DNA from: JAFGGG01 sp964638895
GTDB taxonomy: Bacteria > Spirochaetota > Spirochaetia > SZUA-6 > RPPD01
Assembly (NCBI GenBank): GCA_964638895.1
Contig: CAZWYY010000001.1
Location: 1-64,000 of the forward strand
DNA: 64,000 bases
Direction of reading: 5' to 3'
Each line of letters starts with the position of its first letter. Position 1 is the stretch's first letter. Below the pieces are notes generated by a model that was given only the letters and a program-made list of their open reading frames with translations, had not been told where the DNA came from and did no database searches. Shown here piece after piece: positions 1 through 9,039 of this stretch. A program made the position numbers and the translations under genes.

Positions 1-862
1 TTTCCTTGTAAACCGCAATAAGCTTATCAAGTTCATCGTCTGTACGCAAGGGATCGTGATGAAAGAAAAATAATTTTTTTACATTGGCCTTATGGGCCGC
101 GTTAATGGCGTATTCAAACGTACTGTGTCCCCAGCCTATCTTCCCCGCCATATACTCCTTGTGCGTGTACTGTGTATCATGAATCACCACGTCCGCGTCT
201 TTAAAGTATTTCAACACCTTTTCATTCTCCTGTTTGGCCACAATCTCACCCTCTTTAAAGGCCTCCTCGTCAAAGTCCGGTGAGTCCCTGTTCTGGTCGA
301 ACACATTGCGGAACGGCTCCGTGTCGAAGGCCGTGCACAGCACCTTCCCCCGATACTCAAACCGGTACCCCAGGCACAGAATGGGATGGTTTAAGTACTT
401 GGTGCGCATTTTGATTCCGTCTTCCAGGTCCTTTTCACATTCCTGGAGCTGGGCGTAATTGATCTTGGCGGCCAGTTCACTCTGGCGCACCGGGAAATAC
501 CGGTAGCGCAGCTGGTCTCCCACGATCTTATCCAGGGTGTCCTCTTCGTATGTAACCGGGCCGTAGATAGTCAGTTCCGTGCCGGGTATATAAATGGGCG
601 TGAAAAAAGGAAATCCCATGATGTGATCCCAGTGCGTGTGGGTGAGAAAAATCTGTGTCTTGATCGGGCCCTTGGGAAGGTCCTGTTTCATCACATGATC
701 GCCCAGGGCCCTGATCCCCGAACCAGCGTCTATGATGATAAGACGGTTTGAGGAATGAAACCGCAATTCAATACAGGCGGTGTTGCCGCCGTATCTGACC
801 GTATCAGGACCCGGACAGGGAATTGATCCCCGGACGCCCCAAAAGCGCATGCTGAATGCCAT
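1..862 (-). CDS. Metallo-beta-lactamase-fold hydrolase (C-terminus outside window)
   Basis: The gene reads leftward and runs off the window edge, so about 287 codons are visible. The start is the ATG at 862, eight bases after an AGGAG that overlaps the stop of the upstream HDOD gene; an ATG six bases earlier is out of frame and soon closed. The protein opens MAFSMRFWGVRGSIP and carries the metal motif THTHWDH (His75, His77, Asp79, His80). Further likely ligands sit in VIHDTQYT, GWGHSTFE and FFHHDPLRTDD. This is the layout of the soluble MBL-fold phosphodiesterase/RNase Z-like superfamily with a dinuclear metal site. There is no signal peptide, so it should be cytoplasmic. It is the last visible gene of a minus-strand operon with HDOD and TPR proteins. 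The substrate cannot be told from sequence; a cyclic-nucleotide or phosphodiester substrate is only a guess. Confidence 0.85.
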   Translation of the reverse strand, partial: MAFSMRFWGVRGSIPCPGPDTVRYGGNTACIELRFHSSNRLIIIDAGSGIRALGDHVMKQDLPKGPIKTQIFLTHTHWDHIMGFPFFTPIYIPGTELTIYGPVTYEEDTLDKIVGDQLRYRYFPVRQSELAAKINYAQLQECEKDLEDGIKMRTKYLNHPILCLGYRFEYRGKVLCTAFDTEPFRNVFDQNRDSPDFDEEAFKEGEIVAKQENEKVLKYFKDADVVIHDTQYTHKEYMAGKIGWGHSTFEYAINAAHKANVKKLFFFHHDPLRTDDELDKLIAVYKE

Positions 863-873
863 GCATCTGACTC

Positions 874-1743
874 CTACTTCACAACCTCAAGGAAAATCTG
901 TGCTTTTTCAATCTCTTTTTTGATATCGTCCTCAATCTGCTCAAGGTACTGCCAGTCTATTCCAATGTAGCTGAAGACGTTCGCCTGAACTTTTTCCGGG
1001 AAACGGTCACCGGAAAATCCCAACTCGCTTATATTGGCAAAATAATTGGCGATAGCCACGGTGTAAAGAATATCCGTGTTCTCACCCTGGTATTCGGTCA
1101 AATTATGATGAAAAAGCACGACATCCTCGATATCTTTGCTGAGTTTCCAATTTTCTACGATAAGCCTCCCGATCTCGGCATGATCCACATTGAGAATATG
1201 CTGCTCGGCGAAATAAAGGGGATGCCGGGCCCTTTCGGCCTCGGAGAGGGCCTCGATAAAGGTCTTCGACAGCCTGTTATTTAAAGGGATCTTCCCTATA
1301 TCATGCAAAAGTCCGGCGATAAAATACTCTTCAAGCAGTTTGGGATCGATATTCCGTTTTTTGGCGATCAGTTTGGCGGTACTGCCCACACAAATGGAAT
1401 GTTTCCAGAAACCTTCCATATTAAGCGCCTGAAAGTCGGTTTTTCTTCCCAGACTGGCCAAAACCGCGGTGCTGAGCGCCAGGTTTTTTACGGTGTTGAT
1501 GCCCAGCATGATTATGGCGCGTACCAGTGAGGTGATCTTCTGCGAGAGTCCGTAATAGGCGGAGTTGATCAGTTTCATGACCTTGCCCATGAGTACCGGA
1601 TCAAGACTGATCAACCTGTTCAGGTCCGTGGGCGATGTTTTTGGGTCATTGCAGATCTGTAAAATCTTGGCCACTGTGGTCGGCAGGCTGGGCATCTTTT
1701 CGATATATGATTTCATTACATACAGAACGTTTTCCCTCTCCAT
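874..1743 (-). CDS. HDOD domain protein
   Basis: This 289-residue protein is almost entirely one HDOD domain (about residues 12-220). HDOD is an HD-related alpha-helical fold common in bacterial signalling proteins. It keeps an HD-like motif, LLHDIGK at 145-151, and the conserved PSLPTTVAKIL and DPVLMGKVMKLINSAYY segments near the N-terminus. There is no transmembrane segment, receiver or output domain, so it is a stand-alone cytoplasmic HDOD protein. It begins three bases after the stop of the TPR gene, which indicates translational coupling, and is followed 11 bases later by the MBL-fold hydrolase. HDOD proteins are usually regulatory scaffolds rather than proven hydrolases, so catalytic activity is uncertain despite the HD pair. 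Confidence 0.88.
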   Translation of the reverse strand: MERENVLYVMKSYIEKMPSLPTTVAKILQICNDPKTSPTDLNRLISLDPVLMGKVMKLINSAYYGLSQKITSLVRAIIMLGINTVKNLALSTAVLASLGRKTDFQALNMEGFWKHSICVGSTAKLIAKKRNIDPKLLEEYFIAGLLHDIGKIPLNNRLSKTFIEALSEAERARHPLYFAEQHILNVDHAEIGRLIVENWKLSKDIEDVVLFHHNLTEYQGENTDILYTVAIANYFANISELGFSGDRFPEKVQANVFSYIGIDWQYLEQIEDDIKKEIEKAQIFLEVVK

Positions 1744-1746
1744 ACC

Positions 1747-4620
1747 TTATACGCTCCTCATTTTTTCAATAATGGAATCAATCTTTAAGGCAAGAACACT
1801 CCCTGTTTCCCGATTCGGCACGTATGAAGAAAGGGTTTTGATAAAACTGAATGCAGAGGTGATTGTATCGGTTGTGAGGGGAAACTCATCCGTTCTGATA
1901 CGGTCCCGAAACCGCTCCTTTATTCTACTCATTAACCCTCGGTGACCTGAAATTTTTGCGCGCAAATTCTGTATTTTCAGGTGCATATCCTTCTCCCACA
2001 GGTTGAACTGTTCATCTTGTGGTAAATAATTTGCCATATTCGCTAAATAGTCAAGGAGTTTTGCCGGTTGTTTATTTTGAATTCGCGGTTTTTGGCTAAA
2101 AAAATCCGGATGTTCCACCTCGGTATTCTTTTCACCTACGGTTTCTTCAGACTGTTCCACCCGGACCGTATCCTGGTCTTCGAACTTCATATCATCCGGT
2201 TCCCCGGCCTGCTCGGTAAACGCCTCATCCTCCTGTTCCAAAAGCTCGATTTCCGGCTCTTCCTTCTCTTCTTCCGCCTGCGATGAACCCGCCGCGGACT
2301 CCTCCTCTTCCGGACGCGGCGGACCCGCTTCTGCTTTTTCCTCTACCAATTCGGATGCTCCCGCTTCGGCCCGGTTTTCGTCTTCAGACCCCTCAGGCCG
2401 GTCCGCCTCCTGTTTTTCCGGGCCACGGGAGGTTATCTCAAGGGGCAAAGGTGTCTGGGGTACAAAAATATACTGCGGAATAACAGGCGGCGCGGTCGGC
2501 GAAGGCACCGCAGATCCCGTCGCGGCCTGCATGTCGGACATATTCTTTTGAACTGCCTTACCCGCCGCATCCACAGCCCTGCGCAGCTCATGCGTAAGGT
2601 TTTTTAATTCATTCTCATAAGCCGCTGTGCGTTCCTGCGGCCGTTCGTAGGATCTTTCCGCGACCGGACCATGATCCTCCGCGGCGCCATTGGTAAAAGC
2701 CGGGGAAGGCGGGGTTGTTTCCGGCACGTCATAACCCGGCAAAGGCGACGCAGCCGGATATGGACGCGGTATGTGCTGCGCGAACGGGGCTTCCCTGTAG
2801 AGTTCCTGTCCTTCCAGAAGGTTCATAAGCGAAGGGGCATTTTCTTCCCTAATTTCAATTACCCGGTGCTGCTCTGCTTCAGGCAGTACCTCCTCGCTTT
2901 CCTCAAGCGTAAGCTCCTCTTGCTCCTCCCTTACCGCCAGAACCGGTTCCATACCGCCGACCCGGATGATGGGAACGGCCTGCTCTTCAGCCAGTTCCTC
3001 ATTAAACAGGAAGGCATCCTCTTCCACCGCCTGCTGTTTTTCAATTTCCTCGCTGAAATCCCTGTATTTGATCAGATTTTTCTGCCACTGCTCTTCATAC
3101 TCTTTCTCGTACTCGTTTATGGTTTCCTCATACAGTTTCAACGACTCGTTCAATTTATCCATGTCCGCAACCGCTTCGCTGGCGCCATGTTTCTCAACAA
3201 TCTCCTTTAATACGGCAACCGCCCGTTTATAATCCCCCGACTCCCGGTACACCCTGGCCAATAAATAATATGCCTCTTCGTGAGAGCTGCCGCCGCGAAT
3301 CAAAGCCGAAAGAACGGCCTGTGCGTATCTCAGGTTTCCCTGCTTATAACAGAGATCAGCCAGGAGAACCTGGGCGTTTTCATCTCCGGGGCACTTTTCC
3401 AGATACCGCTTTATTTCCTCCTCAGCATTTTTATACTCCCCTCGATCCTTTCGGATAAACGCCAGCTCCAGGTGGAACTCCGGATTGGAATGCCCAAGCC
3501 CGGTAAGACGCTTCTGCATGTCATAGGCATTTTGAATGTTCCCCTGTTTTAAATATACATTGACCAGTGCGGCCAGGGCATCTGCGGAAGAGGGATCTTT
3601 TTCCAGTACCTCGTGGAAACAGCGTTCCGCCTCATTAAATCGACCCAAAACCGTCAGGACGAATCCCTTTCTGAACGGAATCTGAAGATCATGAGGATCA
3701 TGGGTTTTGATTTTTTGAAGTTGCTCCAATGCTTCTTTATGATACCCGTTCTCGGCAAGGAGAAGAGACAGATTAAAATGCGCCAAACCGTAATCCGGAT
3801 TATGCTGAATGGCCGTCCTAAAAGCCTTGTCCGCCTTGTCAAACTGCTTCTGCTTCTGCAGCAGCACCCCGATATTGTTGTGGACCTCGGTATTTTGAGG
3901 TTCGGTCTTTAAAACATCCTGAAAAATACTCAGGGCGCGCTCCGGCTCGCCCAACTCCTGGTACACCAGCCCCAGGTTGTTCATGGCCTGGGTCCAGCCG
4001 TGATTTATACGCAACGCATATTCAAACTCGTCCTTGGCCTGTTTGTAAAGTCCCTTTCGCTTGAAGATCACCCCCAAATTATAGTGCAGGCGCGGATGGT
4101 TGATATCAACCTGCAACCCCTGCCGGTAGGCCCTGACCGCCTCATCAAAGCGGCCCAGTTTCTCCAAGACCGTGCCCATATTATTATAGGCCAGTATATA
4201 GCCGGGATCCAGTGTCAGGGCCTGTCTGTAATGTTGCAGGGCATGTTCATATTCACCCTTGTCCCTATATAAATTGCCCAGGTTATAATAGATGTCAACC
4301 TTGCTACGCGTGACATGCAGGGCCTTCTGTAGAATGGAATACGCTTTATCCGTATCTCCGGAGTTTTTATAGGCCACCCCCAGGTTGTTATACGCCTCAC
4401 CGTTGTCGGGTCTAAGTTCAATGGCCTTGTGAAACGCCTTAATGGCGTCTTTGTATTTGCCTTTGCGCTCATAGACACTGCCCAGGATATTGTACACATT
4501 CGGCAGATGCGGTTTTTCCAGGACTATCTTTTCCAGGAGCCGTTCAGCCATTTCATATTCGCCCATCAGAAAACTCGTGCGGGCCCTGGCCAATCGTTCC
4601 TGGGATGTCATTGCTTTCAT
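1747..4620 (-). CDS. Large tetratricopeptide-repeat protein with acidic disordered region
   Basis: A 957-residue protein. Residues 5 to about 500 are back-to-back TPR units (repeated patterns such as AYNNLGVAYKNSGDTDKA and YYNLGNLYRDKGEYEHA), making a long superhelical protein-binding scaffold. After a short charged helix come roughly 300 residues of low-complexity sequence rich in Glu, Pro and Ala, probably disordered, and then a helical C-terminal segment of about 110 residues. No signal peptide is evident. Its start overlaps the stop of the upstream LamG/FN3 gene by four bases, and the HDOD gene follows three bases after its stop, so the three are translationally coupled. The scaffold presumably organises a complex; no enzymatic motif is visible and the partner is unknown. 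Confidence 0.85.
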   Translation of the reverse strand: MKAMTSQERLARARTSFLMGEYEMAERLLEKIVLEKPHLPNVYNILGSVYERKGKYKDAIKAFHKAIELRPDNGEAYNNLGVAYKNSGDTDKAYSILQKALHVTRSKVDIYYNLGNLYRDKGEYEHALQHYRQALTLDPGYILAYNNMGTVLEKLGRFDEAVRAYRQGLQVDINHPRLHYNLGVIFKRKGLYKQAKDEFEYALRINHGWTQAMNNLGLVYQELGEPERALSIFQDVLKTEPQNTEVHNNIGVLLQKQKQFDKADKAFRTAIQHNPDYGLAHFNLSLLLAENGYHKEALEQLQKIKTHDPHDLQIPFRKGFVLTVLGRFNEAERCFHEVLEKDPSSADALAALVNVYLKQGNIQNAYDMQKRLTGLGHSNPEFHLELAFIRKDRGEYKNAEEEIKRYLEKCPGDENAQVLLADLCYKQGNLRYAQAVLSALIRGGSSHEEAYYLLARVYRESGDYKRAVAVLKEIVEKHGASEAVADMDKLNESLKLYEETINEYEKEYEEQWQKNLIKYRDFSEEIEKQQAVEEDAFLFNEELAEEQAVPIIRVGGMEPVLAVREEQEELTLEESEEVLPEAEQHRVIEIREENAPSLMNLLEGQELYREAPFAQHIPRPYPAASPLPGYDVPETTPPSPAFTNGAAEDHGPVAERSYERPQERTAAYENELKNLTHELRRAVDAAGKAVQKNMSDMQAATGSAVPSPTAPPVIPQYIFVPQTPLPLEITSRGPEKQEADRPEGSEDENRAEAGASELVEEKAEAGPPRPEEEESAAGSSQAEEEKEEPEIELLEQEDEAFTEQAGEPDDMKFEDQDTVRVEQSEETVGEKNTEVEHPDFFSQKPRIQNKQPAKLLDYLANMANYLPQDEQFNLWEKDMHLKIQNLRAKISGHRGLMSRIKERFRDRIRTDEFPLTTDTITSAFSFIKTLSSYVPNRETGSVLALKIDSIIEKMRSV

Positions 4621-6116
4621 TCCAAAACCTCTGAGGGTCTGGCGCTTTTCTCCTGCGCGAAATCACTGAGATGCGGCGGGCTGGAAGAATCATAGGCAAC
4701 CACGGAAAAATAATACAGTTTTCCATTCTCCAAACCCGTAATCCGGAAGCTGTCCACATCGCCCACGTCGATGGGTGAATCACCCTGGTCGCTTCCCGTA
4801 CCCATGTAATTCAGCGGACCGTCACCGTAAAAAATCATATAGCCCTTCACATCCGCCTCATTGGCTTTTTTCCAGGTAAGGGTAACCTTTGCATTGCCGG
4901 GTTTTACCTTAAATCCCACCGGACTTATGGGCGGCAGGTCCGGCTCATACCTGATATCGATCTCATGCACGGCAGGAGTTTGTTCCCGACGACCGTCCGG
5001 GAACAGCTCCACTCGGACCTGGATATACCGTCCCCTGACGTCCGCCATAAAAGCGGTTCCCGGAATAAACTGTACCCATTTGGCGGAAAGGGTGCTTGCC
5101 GTTCTGAACTCATCACTGCAGCGGTAAAAAAAATAAATTTCAGAGTCCGCGGGTTTATCGATATCGGCGCTTATCATATGTATCCGAGTGCCCGAATAAC
5201 CCAGGTCAAAAACCCCGCTCTCCGCGCTTCCTCCGTGGACCTCGTATTTCCCGAGGCGCGGCGCGGTTACAAACTCTTCGGAAACCCGGAACTCGTCAAT
5301 AAAACCGGTATAATCATTGCCGATTACCAACTGGGCGTCATCCGGTTCTCCCAATACGGGCCTGGCCACTGAGCCGGAAGAGGTAAAGCTGCTGGTGGTG
5401 TAGATCACCCCTTCGGGCACACCGTCAACCAGGTATTCCAGCAGGCCCTGGGTGCTGTTATAGCGCAACAGGTGATGGTGCCATGTTCGCGGCAGCAGCT
5501 TGCTGTATCCTTTCAGCGTGAAGGAATAATTATTGCCGTCCGGAGACACAAAAAAATTATCAAAAATCCAGACCAGTTTTCTGTTTTCCACCCTGCACTC
5601 AAACCGCTGGGGGACAAGCACGTTGTCAACTACCCTTAATCCGTGCCAGGAGAGGATGGTCTCTCCCTGTGAGAGTGAGGCGGGATATGCCCAGAATTCA
5701 ATCGAAAAATCGTTCCATACCGCCCCGGAGCTGAAAAGGGAAGCGCCCCGCGGTATGACGTGACAGCCTCCGCGGCCTTGAAAAGCGGCCGCACCCTCTC
5801 CCAATTTGAAAAGCTGTGAGGATACGAAAGACTTTTGCATCTCAACCTTGTAATGACCTGTTTCTTCTTTCACAGGTTGGCGATTGAAGTGCAGCAGCAG
5901 GTCCGTTTGGGGTTGGGCCTGATACTCGCCGTACTCCAGCACAAGATCAAGAAAACCCCATTTCCCCTTCTGCAATATTACCTTATCAAAACCGGTAAGG
6001 GCTTTCCAGGCGTCTTCCCTGCCCAGAACTATTTTTTTTTCTTCCGCCCATGAAAGCACGCTGCATACTAAAAAAAAGCAGCACAAGAGAATTGTGTATC
6101 TTTTTTTAGACATCAT
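4617..6116 (-). CDS. Exported LamG-like / fibronectin type III protein
   Basis: A 499-residue protein with an N-terminal signal peptide (MMSKKRYTI, then a hydrophobic run ending near SWAEEKK), so it is exported to the periplasm or surface. Residues of about 80-280 look like a concanavalin/LamG-type jelly roll (segments such as FSIEFWAYPAS, LVDGVPEGV and YTGFIDEFRVS are typical). The C-terminal 110 residues form a fibronectin type III domain (VKPGNAKVTLTWKKANE ... FRITGLENGKLYYFSVVAYD). Such proteins bind glycans or other surface ligands. It is the first gene of the operon that continues into the TPR, HDOD and MBL genes, an unusual pairing of an exported binding protein with cytoplasmic signalling-type proteins. 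A second Met directly follows the first and could equally be the start. Confidence 0.82.
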   Translation of the reverse strand: MMSKKRYTILLCCFFLVCSVLSWAEEKKIVLGREDAWKALTGFDKVILQKGKWGFLDLVLEYGEYQAQPQTDLLLHFNRQPVKEETGHYKVEMQKSFVSSQLFKLGEGAAAFQGRGGCHVIPRGASLFSSGAVWNDFSIEFWAYPASLSQGETILSWHGLRVVDNVLVPQRFECRVENRKLVWIFDNFFVSPDGNNYSFTLKGYSKLLPRTWHHHLLRYNSTQGLLEYLVDGVPEGVIYTTSSFTSSGSVARPVLGEPDDAQLVIGNDYTGFIDEFRVSEEFVTAPRLGKYEVHGGSAESGVFDLGYSGTRIHMISADIDKPADSEIYFFYRCSDEFRTASTLSAKWVQFIPGTAFMADVRGRYIQVRVELFPDGRREQTPAVHEIDIRYEPDLPPISPVGFKVKPGNAKVTLTWKKANEADVKGYMIFYGDGPLNYMGTGSDQGDSPIDVGDVDSFRITGLENGKLYYFSVVAYDSSSPPHLSDFAQEKSARPSEVLE

Positions 6117-6152
6117 TGCCCTTTATCCTTACTTACGTTAATTATCGTAAGC

Positions 6153-6184
6153 AATGGAGAAATATTTGCCTAATTTTCTCCATT
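6153..6184. repeat. Perfect 10-bp inverted repeat in divergent intergenic region
   Basis: AATGGAGAAA at 6153-6162 is repeated in inverse complement as TTTCTCCATT at 6175-6184, with a 12-base spacer. It lies between the divergent starts of the LamG/FN3 operon (6116) and larB (6328), about 37 bases upstream of the former. A shorter inverted repeat (CTTACG / CGTAAG) sits just beside it, closer to 6116. No T-tract follows on either strand, so an operator or a 5' leader hairpin of the leftward operon is more likely than a terminator. Confidence 0.55.
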
Positions 6185-6284
6185 AATTCATGTTATTATA
6201 TTTCGTACCCTGCCCGAAACGCCTGTGGAAAGAAAAACGCGCTTATATCTAATATACCATATATTTTGTAATTTTAAAAAAGAT

Positions 6285-6313
6285 TTGACTCCTTTTTGAT
6301 ACGGGATTAATAT
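6285..6313 (+). promoter_or_regulatory. Sigma70-type promoter for larB
   Basis: TTGACT at 6285-6290 and TAATAT at 6308-6313 are separated by 17 bases. The predicted start near 6320 leaves only a very short leader before the ATG at 6328, with GGAAG just before the start codon as a weak ribosome site. Confidence 0.6.
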
Positions 6314-6327
6314 TTTATCGGAAGAAA

Positions 6328-7074
6328 ATGAATACACAAACACTCTTAGACCTGTTGGAAAAAATCAAACAGCATACCCTTTCTCCGCAGGAAGCTGTAA
6401 CACAAATCAATGGTATGCTCTCCTCATACCTCGGATTCGCGGAGGTGGATGTCCACAGGGGGCTGCGTACGGGCTTTCCTGAAGTCATCTTTTGTCAAAA
6501 CAAGACGGGCGAGCAAATTCTCGGCATCGCGCAGGAAATCTCAAAACACGCGGCGCAGATCCTGCTTACCCGGGCAAACAGCACCACGGCTGAAATACTC
6601 CGCAGCCGTTTCTCCTCGGTGCGCTTCTATGAACAGAGCGGCGTTATTGTCATCGGACCCCCGGTAAAAGGAACCGGAAGGGTAACGGTTGTGTCAGCCG
6701 GCACATCCGACATCCCCGTGGCCGAGGAGGCCGCGGTCACGGCTGGGGCGGCCGGGGCGAATGTACAAACCTACTGGGATATCGGCGTGGCGGGAATTCA
6801 CAGGCTTTTTTCTAAGATTGATGCGCTTCGCCAAAGCAGGGTGATAGTGGCCGTAGCCGGAATGGACGGCGCCCTTGCCAGTGTCATCGCCGGGCTGGTG
6901 AGCTGTCCCGTGATCGCCGTGCCCACATCAGTGGGGTATGGGGCCCACCTTAACGGGATTGCCCCGCTTTTGACCATGCTTAACTCCTGCGCACCGGGGG
7001 TTACGGTGGTGAATATAGACAACGGATTTGGGGCGGGGTATACGGCCGCGCTGATCAACAGGCTCGGAGAATAG
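6328..7074 (+). CDS. larB: Nickel-pincer cofactor biosynthesis protein LarB
   Basis: A 248-residue protein matching LarB, the carboxylase/hydrolase that converts nicotinic acid adenine dinucleotide into the dicarboxylated pyridinium mononucleotide, the first step of nickel-pincer nucleotide synthesis for lactate racemase and related LarA enzymes. The C-terminal half is the AIR-carboxylase (PurE)-like domain: SAGTSDIPVAEEA at 123-135, GMDGALASVIAGL at 178-190, and the family signature NIDNGFGAGY at 229-238. The length is normal for LarB. The usual partner larC is present only as a broken C-terminal remnant downstream, and larE and larA are not in the window. The gene itself has no visible damage, so it may still act with partners elsewhere or be the surviving part of a decaying locus. 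Confidence 0.92.
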   Translation: MNTQTLLDLLEKIKQHTLSPQEAVTQINGMLSSYLGFAEVDVHRGLRTGFPEVIFCQNKTGEQILGIAQEISKHAAQILLTRANSTTAEILRSRFSSVRFYEQSGVIVIGPPVKGTGRVTVVSAGTSDIPVAEEAAVTAGAAGANVQTYWDIGVAGIHRLFSKIDALRQSRVIVAVAGMDGALASVIAGLVSCPVIAVPTSVGYGAHLNGIAPLLTMLNSCAPGVTVVNIDNGFGAGYTAALINRLGE

Positions 7075-7145
7075 CCGATGTTTCCGCCGGAAGATCTTGA
7101 CCCCCGGAATTTATTTATTTATATTTGCCTTATACTATTACATAA

Positions 7146-7415
7146 TCATACCAGGCGAGAGTTTCTTGTATCAACACCACGGATAGGTATGGCATCCGGA
7201 GCAGAGGAGAATACTTAAAAAGGAGCCTGAAAAAATTTCAGTCTTCCTGCGGTGAAATACGTGTAAAATACGGTTTTTTAGACGATAAATGTATTAAGGC
7301 CGTTCCGGAAATCGAGGATGTGATTGCCCCGAGTAACACCACGAAAATTCCACTCATGCACCCGCGTCAGCACATCGGCAGCGATGCGGGCCGACGGAAT
7401 GAGAACCGACAATAA
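7146..7415 (+). pseudogene. larC: Remnant of larC (C-terminal fragment)
   Basis: The gap between larB and the glycosidase contains an 89-codon open stretch with no usable upstream start (a stop lies at 7143-7145). Its translation includes the segments INTTDRYGIRSRGEYLKRSL, GEIRVKYGFLDDK and IKAVPEIEDV. The spacing of the T-T...G-(I/V)-R, L-x-R, G-x-(I/V)-x-V-K and PE-x-ED elements fits the C-terminal region of LarC, the nickel-insertion CTP-dependent cyclometallase that normally follows larB. The N-terminal part, including the usual FDCFSGISGDM-like start of LarC, is absent, and the last 30 codons do not resemble the family. I read this as a deletion relic. The assignment rests on remembered family motifs rather than an alignment. 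Confidence 0.6.
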
Positions 7416-7427
7416 TAAGGAGTGTGA

Positions 7428-8849
7428 GTGATAAAGAAAGAATTCCCCAAGGTTCATTTTTATGATCAGGATATCGTTGACCTCTATAACCAGACCTGGA
7501 ACTGGATAAAAAACTCATGGAAACAGGGGACAACTCAAAACGGATTTCACTCCAAATATTTCAATTACCCGGAAAGCGACACCATCAACCAGTTCGCCGC
7601 CTGTTTTTCCACGTTTTTTCTTGTGTACAGCAACAAAAATCTCCCGGTAACACCGATGTTGGATAATTTTTACCAGCAGCAGGAGGAGAACGGGGCGATT
7701 TACGGGGAGTACAGCGAAAAGGACGGGAAACCGGTTATCCATAAAAAAAACCCATCCGGGGTTCTGCCCCCTCTTTTTTCCTGGGCCGAGTACAACATGT
7801 ATCATAAAATCGGTTCTAAAAAGCGCATCAAAGAGATTATTCCCAAGCTTGACCTGTATTACCATTGGCTGGAAAGCAGGTTTAAAGCGGAGAACGGATT
7901 GTACTCCGTGCCCTTGCCAGCCACCATCATGGAAAACTCGCCCCGCAGTGAAATGGAATACCCCATTGATTTTAATTCTCAGCAGGCGCTGAATGCCCTC
8001 TATATGTCATTACTCTATGACATCCTTAATGATAAAGAACGAAGCTATCGGTATAAACGCTACTATTTTTCGTTAAAAACACGGATCAACTCCCTGATGT
8101 GGAGCGCCGAGGACGGATTTTATTATGATCTGGACAAGAAGGAAAAACAAGTCCGCATAAAAACCGTCGCCTCCTTCTGGCCCTTGCTCGGTGAGATACC
8201 GAATGAGGAGCGGGCGGAAAAACTGATCGCACACCTGACGAATCCCAGGGAGTTCGGCGTGGAGAATCCCTTTCCTACATTATCGGCCAACAGCAAGCAG
8301 TTCGACCGCACGGGAAACGGATTTCGCGGCTCGGTATTTCCTCCTTTTACCTATATTGTGATTAAGGGCCTGGAAAAATACGGCAGGTTCGACCTGGCCC
8401 GTGAATGCGCGATCCGCCACCTCTATTATATCCTTGACAGCACCCATCCCGCGGATAATACGCCGGGAACGCTGTGGGAGGCGTACTGCCCGGTAAAGGA
8501 GGGCAAGGCCAAATGGCCTAAAAAAGAGAATTTTCCGCGAAACCTTTATCTGCCCTATGCCGCGCTTTCCACCGTAGCCCTGATTATAGAAAACGTCATC
8601 GGCCTCTCAATCTCTCTTCCCCGAAAAACCGTGGACTGGATTATCCCCACCCTGGAGATCATGGGCATAGAGGATCTGTCGCTGAAAAGAAACCTTATTA
8701 CAATTCTTAGTAATAAAAGCGCGCGCGGCTGGGAAATAAAACTGGAATCGGAAAAACTCTATTATTTTACGGTGAATATCATCGGCCAGAAGAAGAAGAC
8801 CCTGCCCATACCATCGGGCAAATGCTCCATTCTGATAGATAAAATATAA
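7428..8849 (+). CDS. GH37/GH63-like (alpha/alpha)6 glycoside hydrolase
   Basis: A 473-residue protein resembling the MGH1-like/trehalase-like glycosidases of clan GH-G. Typical segments are LPPLFSWAEYNMYHKIG, DFNSQQALNALYMSLLYDIL, MWSAEDGFYYDLD, GNGFRGSVFPPFTYIVIKGL and GTLWEAYCP, the last like the LWE-x-Y element of these barrels. The final 75 residues look like a small beta domain. There is no signal peptide, so it probably acts in the cytoplasm on a short glucoside or compatible solute such as trehalose or a glucosylglycerate-like compound; the exact substrate cannot be read. The start is GTG at 7428, five bases after AAGGAG (7417-7422). It stands alone between the larC remnant and gyrB. 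Confidence 0.75.
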   Translation: MIKKEFPKVHFYDQDIVDLYNQTWNWIKNSWKQGTTQNGFHSKYFNYPESDTINQFAACFSTFFLVYSNKNLPVTPMLDNFYQQQEENGAIYGEYSEKDGKPVIHKKNPSGVLPPLFSWAEYNMYHKIGSKKRIKEIIPKLDLYYHWLESRFKAENGLYSVPLPATIMENSPRSEMEYPIDFNSQQALNALYMSLLYDILNDKERSYRYKRYYFSLKTRINSLMWSAEDGFYYDLDKKEKQVRIKTVASFWPLLGEIPNEERAEKLIAHLTNPREFGVENPFPTLSANSKQFDRTGNGFRGSVFPPFTYIVIKGLEKYGRFDLARECAIRHLYYILDSTHPADNTPGTLWEAYCPVKEGKAKWPKKENFPRNLYLPYAALSTVALIIENVIGLSISLPRKTVDWIIPTLEIMGIEDLSLKRNLITILSNKSARGWEIKLESEKLYYFTVNIIGQKKKTLPIPSGKCSILIDKI

Positions 8850-8975
8850 TAATTGCTATATAGCAAAATAACTATTTTCTATGGACTTCAAATAGTGAAG
8901 GCCGGATTCAGGAAAGACTTCTCCCGCCGGGCCAAGTATTTCATCGGGTGAATAGCCGGCGTCAGCGGCGCTGTG

Positions 8976-9004
8976 TTGATTTTTTTTTTATCACGTAATA
9001 TAAT
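8976..9004 (+). promoter_or_regulatory. Sigma70-type promoter for gyrB-gyrA
   Basis: TTGATT at 8976-8981 and a perfect TATAAT at 8999-9004 are 17 bases apart, about 35 bases before the gyrB start. The run of T in the spacer may make it supercoiling-sensitive, as gyrase promoters often are. Confidence 0.75.
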
Positions 9005-9039
9005 ACGCTATCCCTGTTAAGGAAAGATAAGGTTTATTA

